The translations under genes were made by a program, and so were the position numbers. DNA of 41,832 bases from the NCBI GenBank assembly GCA_014727925.1, contig WJMN01000047.1, forward strand, positions 1 through 41,832. The letters run 5' to 3'. A model generated the notes under the pieces. That model worked only from the letters and a program-made list of their open reading frames with translations, searched no databases and was not told the DNA's origin. Positions 32,411-39,845 of the stretch are shown here, in pieces. This DNA is from Microcaldota archaeon. Lineage in GTDB: Archaea > Micrarchaeota > Micrarchaeia > Anstonellales > Bilamarchaeaceae. Each line of letters begins with the position of its first letter. The first letter of the stretch is position 1.

Positions 32411-32923
32411 ATGAAAAATAACAGAAAAGGACAGGCCGCGATGGAGTACCTAATGACTTACGGGTGGGCACTCCTTGCAATAGTTATTGTGATTGCTGCC
32501 CTGATTTACCTGAACCCGTTCAGCGCTCCTGAGCTGTGCTTGTTCCAGCAGCAGGGATTCTCCTGCAGCGAGCCAAACCCCCAGCTTTACCTCAATGACG
32601 ATGATGAGGTGGAGATGAATGTTCGCCTCTGGAACAAGCTTGGAAAATCCGTTGAGATCCACAGCATCCTTTGCACAAACGCACAGGCTTCTGCTGTTGG
32701 TGAAAGCGATGCAACAGATGCAGGAACCGAAAAAATTGCAACAGGATCCAGCAAAGATTTCACAGCAATTGCCTGCATTGATTCAGATGGGGACCCAATA
32801 GAGATGGAGCCCAACCAGGAGTTCCGCGGAAGGATGATTGTCTGGTACAATTACGAAGATGACATTGACCCGAACATCCACCACGAAGCCCAGGCAAACG
32901 TCATCTCTCTAGTAGTTGGATAA
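32411..32923 (+). CDS. Class III signal peptide prepilin-like protein
   Basis: This 170-residue protein begins MKNNRKGQAAMEYLMTYGWA, continuing as a hydrophobic helix (LLAIVIVIAALIYL). KG followed by QAAMEYL is the archaeal class III signal: a prepilin peptidase would cut between Gly and Gln. The mature external domain is acidic with four Cys (LCLFQQQGFSC, ILC, IAC), possibly disulphide-linked. AGGTGA at 32400-32405 is five bases before ATG 32411; GTG 32402 and ATG 32408 are alternatives. It lies directly after two T2SF genes and is the likely pilin or pseudopilin of this locus. Confidence 0.85.
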   Translation: MKNNRKGQAAMEYLMTYGWALLAIVIVIAALIYLNPFSAPELCLFQQQGFSCSEPNPQLYLNDDDEVEMNVRLWNKLGKSVEIHSILCTNAQASAVGESDATDAGTEKIATGSSKDFTAIACIDSDGDPIEMEPNQEFRGRMIVWYNYEDDIDPNIHHEAQANVISLVVG

Positions 32924-32962
32924 GCACAACCGGAGCGGGAAAACAGATTTCCCCTCCATCAT

Positions 32963-32995
32963 CTTATTTTTGATTTTAAGTTCCTACTTTTTTCC
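32963..32995 (+). terminator. T-rich terminator of pilus-like operon
   Basis: TTATTTTTGATTTT followed by CTACTTTTTTCCC forms two U-runs 40-70 bases after the prepilin stop, overlapping the 3' end of the convergent apgM gene. Typical archaeal termination context without hairpin. Confidence 0.5.
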
Positions 32996-34172
32996 CTTTG
33001 CCCATCGCATTAGCCATTACCGGAAAGAGGTCCCAGCCATCTATGTGCCCGAGCCCCCCTTCCATACAGTAGAATTCATCAAATTTTTTCACACTGTCTT
33101 TTCTGAAACCCGGCCCCCAGCACAAGAGAGGGACTTCATGGCCAGTGTGCTTCCCGGTGCAGGAGGCAGTTGTATGGTCTCCACTAACAATGATGTTTGC
33201 ACCTGTTTTTTTCAGTGCAGGGACAAGCTCTCTGTCAACCCTCTCAATTATTTTCTGCTTGCATTTTGCGTCCTTGTCGTGGGAGCAGTTGTCTGTTGCC
33301 TTTATGTGCACAAATACAAAATCATGGTTTCTGAGTGCGGCAACCGCATGCCTGGCCTTGCTCTTCAGGTCTGTTTTTGAGGTCCCGGTTGCTCCCTCAA
33401 CATGCAGCACGTCCATCCCGATGTATTCTGCTACCCCCTTATACAATGCGCCTCCGGCAATGCACGCGCCGTTGAATCCGTGGCGCTTTGCAAAAGGCTC
33501 GATTTTCCGGTAGGCCCCCGCCCCACGGCAAAGCACGGCATTTGCAGGAAGTTTCCTCCCTTTGTTCTCTTCAGCCCTGCACAGAGCCGCCATCGCCTTT
33601 TTTGTAAATTCATTGAGTATTCTTGCAGTTTTTTCTGAACCCTTTTCCAGTGCCCTGGATTTTGGCACCTGAACGTGCGCATGGGGGTCGGTTCCGCTTA
33701 CACACGCTCCAAGCCCCTTTCCCCTGAGTATAAGCACTCCCCGGTGCTCAACTGTGCTCCGGAAAAGAACTTCCGCCCCATTTACCTTTATTTTTTTGAT
33801 TTTCTTTTCAAGCTTCCTTCCCAGGGAAGTGGGAATTCTTCCTGCTCTCCTGTCCATTATTTTCCCCTTTTCTACCGTGGCAAAGTTTGCCCTAAATGCA
33901 ACATCTCCTTCTCTGAGCTTAATTCCTGAGCCGAGCGCCTCCAGCGGCCCCCTTCCGCAGTAATATTCCCAGTAGGGGTAGCCGAGCAGGGTGAGGTGTG
34001 AAGTATCACTTCCTGGGATATTCCCCCTACCAATGGGAGAGAGCATTCCAAGGATTCCCTCACCTGCCATCCGGTCCAGGTTTTTTTTCTTTGAGGCAGA
34101 AAGCGGCGTTTTCCCCTTTTTGTTATTGAGGTCTCCTAACCCATCCATAATAAGCAGTATTCCTTTTTCCAT
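32976..34172 (-). CDS. apgM: 2,3-bisphosphoglycerate-independent phosphoglycerate mutase, archaeal type
   Basis: This 398-residue enzyme interconverts 3- and 2-phosphoglycerate in glycolysis/gluconeogenesis. Typical ApgM features are the opening GILLIMDGLGD metal site, GSDTSHLTLLGYP with the phospho-accepting Ser, FRANFATV, the ATDNCSHDKD metal site, and VSGDHTT with TGHEVPLLCWGPG near the end. Length is normal for the family. ATG 34172 lies about 28 bases after a TATA-like TTTTAATTC, and the leader is nearly identical to that before the DUF4234-like gene. The promoter overlaps the end of the upstream membrane gene on the same strand. Confidence 0.93.
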   Translation of the reverse strand: MEKGILLIMDGLGDLNNKKGKTPLSASKKKNLDRMAGEGILGMLSPIGRGNIPGSDTSHLTLLGYPYWEYYCGRGPLEALGSGIKLREGDVAFRANFATVEKGKIMDRRAGRIPTSLGRKLEKKIKKIKVNGAEVLFRSTVEHRGVLILRGKGLGACVSGTDPHAHVQVPKSRALEKGSEKTARILNEFTKKAMAALCRAEENKGRKLPANAVLCRGAGAYRKIEPFAKRHGFNGACIAGGALYKGVAEYIGMDVLHVEGATGTSKTDLKSKARHAVAALRNHDFVFVHIKATDNCSHDKDAKCKQKIIERVDRELVPALKKTGANIIVSGDHTTASCTGKHTGHEVPLLCWGPGFRKDSVKKFDEFYCMEGGLGHIDGWDLFPVMANAMGKGKKVGT

Positions 34173-34200
34173 ATTCCGGCTTCGGAAAAAAGAATTAAAA
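34169..34200 (-). promoter_or_regulatory. apgM promoter/leader, copy of segment at 4152-4183
   Basis: On the reverse strand this carries TTTTAATTC, a T-run, CCGAAGCCGGAATATGG, ending in the apgM start. The counterpart at 4152-4183 has the same length and the same position relative to an ATG. See the finding on shared promoter units. Confidence 0.55.
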
Positions 34201-34839
34201 TTCTTTCATCCTATCTGCACACGCCTTTTTTGTAAACAGGTATCTTGCTACCTTGCCTTTTTCATCCTGAATTTCAAGAAATTTTTCAGGCCTGAGCACC
34301 CAGTAGGGCTGCATATGCCATGCCCTTTCCCGTTTCTCCATAATTTTCAGGTAAGTGCTGCACTCAACTGATTCCATGTTCTGGAACGGGTCGTTGAATT
34401 TTTCCCTCAGGTTGATTAACGTGTTGCCCCTTTCTCGGAAATGCGCCCAGAGGGAAAGCCCGAATGACATCGCCCCTATAACAATCCCCCTTTTTACGTC
34501 CATGCCCCCGCTTTCTATTACCTGGCTAATGCAGGTTATTGCTGAAAGCGAGTCAATTGCCCCTGTGTTTACCAGGCGCATTGCAGAAAGCGGCCTTCTG
34601 CTCTCTTTCAACATTCCTGCAGTGGAAAAGGAGTTTAGTGCAGTGTGCAAGGAGGTGAATGCAAGAGGGCCCATTGCAATTCCCGGATGCAGCGCCCCTG
34701 TTGCAAAGAAACCAGCAGCTATGGCTGCAGAAGAAAAAATGCCAAGGGGGCGAATGTTTCTGAATACTGCTCTCCGCGCCCTTGTCCCCAGGCGTTCTCT
34801 TTTCCCGGTTTTACTTATTGCAGTAATTTTAAGGGACAT
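34195..34839 (-). CDS. Membrane-associated protein of unknown function
   Basis: From ATG 34839 the product has 214 residues: a basic head (MSLKITAISKTGKRERLGTR), hydrophobic stretches (GIFSSAAIAAGFFATGALHP, IVIGAMSFGLSLWAHF), and a charged C-terminal half ending with KACADRMKEF. I recognise no family. A TATA-like TTTTAAAAATATTTT at about 34858-34873 (reverse strand) supports ATG 34839 over TTG 34845. It lies 22 bases upstream of apgM, whose own promoter is inside its 3' end. Confidence 0.55.
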   Translation of the reverse strand: MSLKITAISKTGKRERLGTRARRAVFRNIRPLGIFSSAAIAAGFFATGALHPGIAMGPLAFTSLHTALNSFSTAGMLKESRRPLSAMRLVNTGAIDSLSAITCISQVIESGGMDVKRGIVIGAMSFGLSLWAHFRERGNTLINLREKFNDPFQNMESVECSTYLKIMEKRERAWHMQPYWVLRPEKFLEIQDEKGKVARYLFTKKACADRMKEF

Positions 34840-34888
34840 TGCCAAATAAGATACACTAAAATATTTTTAAAAGACAACACAACTCTGG

Positions 34889-34917
34889 TTTAAATAAATA
34901 AAAACAAATAAAAAACC
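34889..34917 (-). terminator. T-rich terminator of small CxxC gene
   Basis: The reverse strand reads GGGTTTTTTATTTG then TTTTTATTTATTT after the stop of the small zinc protein gene. Just before it, ATTCT and AGAAT (34924-34941) could form a weak hairpin. Confidence 0.5.
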
Positions 34918-34945
34918 CAGCAAATTCTGAAGATTTAGAATGAAT

Positions 34946-35095
34946 TCAGAACCGTGGCTTCCTTGGTCTGTAGCATTCCCTGCAATAGACAGGTCTTTCT
35001 TCGACAGGCTTGAAAGGCACTTTGCATGGCTTTCCACATTTGGAGCAAACTGCATCGTGCATTTCTCTCTCAGGCCTTCCGCCTTCTTCGTTCAT
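34946..35095 (-). CDS. 49-residue CxxC-x17-CxxC zinc-binding protein
   Basis: This short gene encodes MNEEGGRPEREMHDAVCSKC, then GKPCKVPFKPVEERPVYCRE, then CYRPRKPRF. The pairs CSKC (17-20) and CREC (38-41) separated by 17 residues match the small CxxC-x17-CxxC zinc ribbon widespread in archaea and bacteria, whose role is unknown. A fifth Cys is at 24. On the reverse strand AGGTGA lies about six bases before the ATG and TTCTTAAATAG (about 35133-35143) is a TATA box. The GGGG-ACACG-CCCC inverted repeat (35114-35126) sits between them. The gene is divergent from mcm. Confidence 0.82.
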   Translation of the reverse strand: MNEEGGRPEREMHDAVCSKCGKPCKVPFKPVEERPVYCRECYRPRKPRF

Positions 35096-35186
35096 GTTTT
35101 TTCACCTATTCACGGGGACACGCCCCTTTTTTCTATTTAAGAACTATTCTATTAATAAATGCTCCTGTGCCGGATTTCCAGTGTGA

Positions 35187-35253
35187 ACACAGAAACCCAC
35201 CACTGGAAACCCACCCTCCAAAATTTAAAAACCCATCTAGATATACATATCTA
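35187..35253 (+). promoter_or_regulatory. mcm promoter: tandem GAAACCCACC motifs, TATA and palindrome
   Basis: ACACAGAAACCCACC (35187-35201) and CACTGGAAACCCACC (35201-35215) are tandem copies; an inverted relative (TTTCCAGTG, 35175-35183) lies upstream. TATA AAATTTAAAA is at 35221-35230. A 16-bp inverted repeat TAGATATACATATCTA (35238-35253) covers the expected transcription start, just before ATG 35259. The layout suggests dual control of mcm by an upstream factor and a start-site repressor (inference). Confidence 0.55.
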
Positions 35254-35258
35254 ATCCT

Positions 35259-37307
35259 ATGGGTGAGCAGGATCTTACTTCTCTAGCTTCCGTCTTCGAT
35301 GATTTCTTTACTTCTATTTATAAAAATGAGATAAACAGGGTGCTCGCATCCTACCCCATCAGCCGTAGCATAAACGTGGATTTCCAGGAGCTGGACAGAT
35401 TCAACCCTTCAGTGGCAGACCATCTTCTTTCCGAGCCGGAAATTGTGAGGGAGGCCGCAGAGGAGGCAATACGCACAATGAATCTTACCCTTCCTCCGGG
35501 AGTGGGGGAGTTTGCCCCACATGTCCGGTTTTACAACGGCCCGGATGCGGATGTGATGATTGAGCAGCTCAGCTCAAAAAAGCTGAACCAGCTGGTCTCA
35601 TTCAAGGGAATAATCACAAAGCGCACGGATGTTATGCACAAGGTGAAAAAGGCACACTACACCTGCCAGGCCTGCGGGGAAACATATGATGTTGTGGTGG
35701 GAAGGAATTTCAAGCCACCTAGGATGTGCTCTTCCTGCAAGAAACTCGCCCTGGTCCCGAACGAGGAAAAATCTGATTTTGTGGATATGCAGAAAGCCGA
35801 AGTGCAGGACCTCCTGGAAAAGGTAAGCGGGGGCGCACCTGCAGCAAAGATGGAGCTCTGGTTTGAGGATGATGTAGTAAACAATGTCAACCCCGGAGAA
35901 AATGTCCAGATTACCGGAATAATGAGAATTAAGCCCTTCCAGAACACCAAGCAGAAAAACGAATTGGTTTTCAACCGCTACGTAGATGTGATGCACGTAG
36001 ACAGCCTGAAGCGGGACTTTGAGGAAATTAACCTCACCAAGGAGGATATTGCAAGGATAAAGGAAGCCGCAAGGCACGAAAACATAACAAAACGCATATT
36101 TTCTTCAATCGCACCTGCAGTTTATGGCTATGATGAAGTAAAGAAGGCACTCGCCCTCCAGCTTTTCGGGGGCACAAGCGGAAAGATGATGAAGGGGGAT
36201 GCACTAGTCAGGGACGATATCCATGTGCTTCTTATCGGAGATCCGGGAATTGCGAAGACCAGAATCATGAATTCCGCAGTAGACCTTGCCCCCAAATCCA
36301 TGTATGTAAGCGGAAAGAGCGTTTCCGGTGTTGGATTGACTGCTTCAGCAGAAAAAGATGAGCTCGGAGATGGCGGATGGACACTAAAGGCAGGTGCCCT
36401 TGTGCTTGCATCCGGAGGGATAGGGGCAATAGATGAGTTTGACAAGATTGATGATGAAGACCGCTCTTCCCTGCACGAGGTGATGGAATCGGCAACCGTC
36501 TCTATAGCAAAAGCAGGGATTGTTGCAAAGTTCAAGGCAAAGACATCAATTGTTGCCGCCGCAAACCCGAAGCACGGCAGATTCAACCAGACAAAGAACC
36601 TTGCAGACCAATTTGATGTTCCGCCATCCCTTCTCTCACGGTTTGACCTGCTGTTTCCCATAATGGATGTGCTGGATGAGGAAAAGGATCTGAATCTCGC
36701 AGAGCACATACTCTCCTCGCACATAGATGCAGCAAGAGGCACAGTGCAGGAGGAGGACGATTCACTTGACCGGGATTTCCTGAGAAAATATATTGCTTAT
36801 GCTAGGCGAAATATCCGCCCGGTGCTCAGCAATTCTGCAAAAGACAAGATAAAGGAATTTTATCTTGATTTGAGGAGAAGGGGCAAAAGCAGCGGCTCAG
36901 TCCCCATAACCCCAAGGTACCTTGAGGGGCTGGTGCGCCTTGCAGAAGCCCATGCAAAGATGCGCCTCTCCCAGATGGTGGAGCTAGAGGATGCAAAAGT
37001 GGCAATAGGCCTCCTAGACTATGTGCTCAAGAAGGTTCTCACTGACCAGGAAACCGGCAGGTTTGATGTTGATATCATTACTACAGGAAGGCCCCGCTCT
37101 CAGGTGGAAAAAATAGAATCAATTCTTGATATAATAAAAGAAAAGACAGTGGAGCAGGAGGCAGTTTCAAAGCAGGAAGTGCTTGAAGAGGCAGAAGCCG
37201 CTGGGCTTGATGCTGCAACAGCCAAGCGCATACTTTCGGAGCTCCAGCGCAAGGGAGATATATATGAAAAAGAGCCAGGGTGGATTGCAATTGTCGGAAA
37301 CAAGTGA
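35259..37307 (+). CDS. mcm: Replicative helicase MCM
   Basis: This 682-residue protein is the archaeal replicative helicase. The N-terminal OB-fold region carries a zinc knuckle (YTCQACGETY with MCSSCKK, near residues 134-165). The AAA+ core has Walker A LIGDPGIAKTRIMNSA near residue 328, Walker B GIGAIDEFDKIDDED near residue 388, and the Arg-finger motif LLSRFDLLFPIMD near residue 460. A C-terminal winged helix (VSKQEVLEEAEAAGLDAATA) follows. No intein is present. The nnrE gene overlaps its 3' end. Its promoter shares elements with nurA, herA and the radical SAM gene. Confidence 0.97.
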   Translation: MGEQDLTSLASVFDDFFTSIYKNEINRVLASYPISRSINVDFQELDRFNPSVADHLLSEPEIVREAAEEAIRTMNLTLPPGVGEFAPHVRFYNGPDADVMIEQLSSKKLNQLVSFKGIITKRTDVMHKVKKAHYTCQACGETYDVVVGRNFKPPRMCSSCKKLALVPNEEKSDFVDMQKAEVQDLLEKVSGGAPAAKMELWFEDDVVNNVNPGENVQITGIMRIKPFQNTKQKNELVFNRYVDVMHVDSLKRDFEEINLTKEDIARIKEAARHENITKRIFSSIAPAVYGYDEVKKALALQLFGGTSGKMMKGDALVRDDIHVLLIGDPGIAKTRIMNSAVDLAPKSMYVSGKSVSGVGLTASAEKDELGDGGWTLKAGALVLASGGIGAIDEFDKIDDEDRSSLHEVMESATVSIAKAGIVAKFKAKTSIVAAANPKHGRFNQTKNLADQFDVPPSLLSRFDLLFPIMDVLDEEKDLNLAEHILSSHIDAARGTVQEEDDSLDRDFLRKYIAYARRNIRPVLSNSAKDKIKEFYLDLRRRGKSSGSVPITPRYLEGLVRLAEAHAKMRLSQMVELEDAKVAIGLLDYVLKKVLTDQETGRFDVDIITTGRPRSQVEKIESILDIIKEKTVEQEAVSKQEVLEEAEAAGLDAATAKRILSELQRKGDIYEKEPGWIAIVGNK

Positions 37308-37911
37308 AAAGGGAATAACTGTTTCTGAAATGAAGGAAATGGAAGAAAAAGCATATTCTTCAGGAACCACTGAGCGGGAGCTGATGGAGCGCGCAGGGAG
37401 AGGATGCGCTGGCATAATAGAGTGCAACACAGGAAAAGGCAATTCGATACTTGTGTTTTGTGGGCCGGGAAACAATGGAGGGGACGGCCTAGTCTGCGCC
37501 CGATACCTCAGCACCAAGAACAAGGTCTCAGCAGTCATTCTCTCAGAGCCAAGAACAGAACTTTCCAGGATTAATCTTGAGAGGGCAAGAGATGCAGGAG
37601 TAAAGATAATCCCACTAGAGGATGCACATTCCTTCCCCCCTAAAGTTATTGTTGATGCTCTGCTAGGAATGGGCGCAAGGCTTCCTCTTGAAGGGCGGAT
37701 AAAGGAAGCCTGCGACATAATAAACAGCTCCTCCGGATTCACTATCTCAATAGACATCCCCACAGGAATGGATGCAGGCACTGGAGAGAAGGACGTATCT
37801 GCAGTTAAGCCGGATGCCACAATCTGCATCCAGGAGCCCAAGAGAGGGGTTGTGCTTGGAGGAGAGGCAAATACAGGGGAGCTCTGGATCCTGAATATTG
37901 GCCTCTGGTAG
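37264..37911 (+). CDS. nnrE: NAD(P)H-hydrate epimerase (YjeF N-terminal domain)
   Basis: The core (ITVSEMKEMEEKAYSSGTTE with RELMERAGRGCA, then VFCGPGNNGGDGLVCARYL, VDALLGMGARLPLEG and SIDIPTGMDAGTG) matches the YjeF-N fold that repairs damaged NAD(P)HX by epimerising it for the ADP/ATP-dependent dehydratase. The dehydratase domain, often fused in archaea, is absent, so this is a stand-alone epimerase. Starts are ambiguous: ATG 37264 (overlapping mcm by 44 bases) or TTG 37291 behind GGGTGG; the domain itself begins near 37309. Overlap suggests translation coupled to mcm. Confidence 0.88.
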   Translation: MKKSQGGLQLSETSEKGITVSEMKEMEEKAYSSGTTERELMERAGRGCAGIIECNTGKGNSILVFCGPGNNGGDGLVCARYLSTKNKVSAVILSEPRTELSRINLERARDAGVKIIPLEDAHSFPPKVIVDALLGMGARLPLEGRIKEACDIINSSSGFTISIDIPTGMDAGTGEKDVSAVKPDATICIQEPKRGVVLGGEANTGELWILNIGLW

Positions 37912-37942
37912 CTTTTTATTCCCTCCGCCCGATTAAACTAGG

Positions 37943-38767
37943 ATGCGCCTTTATTTCAAGCTGCTGTTGATGTTTATTTTAACCCAGGTAATGGGAATCT
38001 ACGCCGGATCTTACATAATTGAAGACGCTAAGACCAACCAGTATGTAGATACTCTTATGATGGTTGAGACAGGGCCCTCCTCCCTTGTTTACTTTGTTTT
38101 TGCAGTGATTTGCGGTGCTCTTCTGTTCATACTCCTCCACCGTCTCCACATCTCCCTCTTGTTTACCCTCCTTGAGCTGGCAGTAATCAGCACAACATCT
38201 TCAATATTTTTCTATTCGCTAATAAACCCGGTTCTCCTTTCCACTCTGGACTCAATGGTTTTTGCCATACTTGGCGGTATGATGTTTTCCGTGATCAAGC
38301 AGTTGTTCCCCTCGCTCAAGAACCTTGCTGCAATGGTTTCCAGCGCAGGAGCAGGAGCTGTTTTTGGATTTACATTTGGATTCATAACTTCTCTTGTTTT
38401 CCTGTTCATCCTTGCAATTTACGACTATATTTCTGTATTCAAGACAAAGCACATGATAACTATGGCAAATGAAATTGTTGAGCGGGACATGGCATTCACA
38501 ATCTCTGCGGAAAAAATCGTTGAGAAGGGCAAAAAGGCCCGCCTTGACCTTGGCACGGGGGACCTGTCCCTTCCCATAATGGTAGGTGTTGCTGCTTATT
38601 CTATTAGCCCCCTCCTTTCCCTCTTTACCCTCACAGGCTCTACCCTGGGCACACTTTTTGTGCTTTTCATTGCCTGGAAGCACCACACGGTCCTCCCTGC
38701 CCTTCCCCCTATAACTGCAGGAATATTCATTTTTTCCATTGCTGCGATATACCTGGGAGTTGTTTAG
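37943..38767 (+). CDS. Presenilin/signal peptide peptidase-type intramembrane aspartyl protease
   Basis: This 274-residue protein has about eight or nine membrane segments with the family signatures: YD in AIYDYISVFKTKHM (Asp161), GxGD in DLGTGDLSLPIMV (Asp207), and PAL in VLPALPPI near residue 252. These give the two catalytic Asp residues and the Pro-Ala-Leu active-site loop of presenilin and signal peptide peptidase. It should cleave transmembrane helices; archaeal substrates are largely unknown. A TATA-like CTTTTTATT at about 37913-37921 lies 26-28 bases before the ATG. The stop interlocks by four bases with that of trm5. Confidence 0.88.
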   Translation: MRLYFKLLLMFILTQVMGIYAGSYIIEDAKTNQYVDTLMMVETGPSSLVYFVFAVICGALLFILLHRLHISLLFTLLELAVISTTSSIFFYSLINPVLLSTLDSMVFAILGGMMFSVIKQLFPSLKNLAAMVSSAGAGAVFGFTFGFITSLVFLFILAIYDYISVFKTKHMITMANEIVERDMAFTISAEKIVEKGKKARLDLGTGDLSLPIMVGVAAYSISPLLSLFTLTGSTLGTLFVLFIAWKHHTVLPALPPITAGIFIFSIAAIYLGVV

Positions 38768-39792
38768 GTCACGCGGAAATCAACAACCACCTGCTTTGTT
38801 GATGCAGAGTATGGCCTGACTTCTTTTTCAAAAACAAATTCTACATTCCTCCCAGATTTTTCCGCAGCCTTCTCTATTCTTTCTTCAAGCGCTTCAACCC
38901 CTCCATTCCTCTCCACCATCCTGTAAAAATGCACGGTGCATCCTGGTTTTGCCGCAGCAAAAGCGGCCTCTAGGAACTCCTCTGAACCCATGGGCAGGGG
39001 CATCGCAATACGGTCGGCCCAACTCCGGAATCTTCCTTTTGCCGCTCCAAGCGCATCCCCCAAGACAACTTCCACGTTTTCCAGCTTATTCAACTTTATA
39101 TTCTCTTCAAAATACTCTACCGCATCAGGGTTGAGTTCCACCCCAACAACTTCTGCAGAAGGACAGGCCTTCGCGATTTCCAGGGCAAATGGCCCTACCC
39201 CAGCAAAAAGAACAAGCACATCTTCCGCCCCCCCCACTTCTCCCACAATTCGTTTCCGCTCATAGCTTAATCTGGGGGAAAAATACACCTTCCTTAAATC
39301 CAGCTTCATTCGCACCCCGTTTTCTAGGTACTCAGTTTCACTCCTTTTCTCCCCTGCAAGATGGGCAAGCTTTGTAACACGGAATTCCCCTCCCCTCCCA
39401 CCTGCCTTTTTCCACACTGCCTTTACTTTTTTATCTCCTCGCAACAATAGTTCTCCAACCTCCCCTTCATGCTCCCGCAGTTCCTCAGGAACCTGCACAA
39501 TCGCAATATTCCCCACCACATCATAGGAAGAAAGCACCCCCTTTGCATGCTCCTCCCCAAACCTTCCTACAAGGAGTTCCCTAAATCCTTCTCTTCTTTC
39601 CCGCTTTTCAAGGCCCCTCCTCACTACTTCGTATTTTTCCGGAACCGCCCCCCCCTTCACCGGAATATAGACATATTCGCCATCGCTTCTGATAACTCTC
39701 CCTTCATCAAACAGCCCCAAGGATTTAATCTCATTTTTGGCTCTCTGCCCCTCGCTTTTTTTCACGCGCACCACCCTTCCCTTAACCATCAT
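38764..39792 (-). CDS. trm5: tRNA (guanine-37-N1)-methyltransferase Trm5
   Basis: This 342-residue protein has the archaeal/eukaryotic Trm5 arrangement: an N-terminal D1-like region (about 1-70), a second domain with YDVVGNIAIVQVPEELREHE, a linker with KVYFSPRLSYERKRI, and a class I SAM-methyltransferase domain with DVLVLFAGVGPFALEIAKA and VVGVELNPDAVEYFEEN. It makes m1G37 in tRNA, which guards reading frame. Starts are ATG 39792 or 39789; both are 27-30 bases from the shared palindromic TATA core. The 3' end overlaps the presenilin-like gene by four bases. Confidence 0.9.
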   Translation of the reverse strand: MMVKGRVVRVKKSEGQRAKNEIKSLGLFDEGRVIRSDGEYVYIPVKGGAVPEKYEVVRRGLEKRERREGFRELLVGRFGEEHAKGVLSSYDVVGNIAIVQVPEELREHEGEVGELLLRGDKKVKAVWKKAGGRGGEFRVTKLAHLAGEKRSETEYLENGVRMKLDLRKVYFSPRLSYERKRIVGEVGGAEDVLVLFAGVGPFALEIAKACPSAEVVGVELNPDAVEYFEENIKLNKLENVEVVLGDALGAAKGRFRSWADRIAMPLPMGSEEFLEAAFAAAKPGCTVHFYRMVERNGGVEALEERIEKAAEKSGRNVEFVFEKEVRPYSASTKQVVVDFRVT

Positions 39793-39815
39793 CGCTTTAA
39801 TTTACCCCATCCCCC

Positions 39816-39821
39816 TTTAAA
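39816..39821. promoter_or_regulatory. Palindromic TATA core shared by trm5 and NSUN gene
   Basis: TTTAAA at 39816-39821 reads the same on both strands and lies midway between divergent starts: the centre is 26.5 bases from the trm5 ATG (39792) and 27.5 from the NSUN ATG (39846), the spacing of leaderless archaeal promoters. It is the only TATA-like element in the 53-base gap placed correctly for both genes. Confidence 0.6.
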
Positions 39822-39845
39822 CAATAATCCCCCAATCCCAAAGCA

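Noticed and set aside
34867-35055. 62-codon antisense-frame ORF next to mcm
   Set aside because: It overlaps the 49-codon CxxC zinc protein in another frame; the latter has family motifs, a TATA box and a ribosome binding site.
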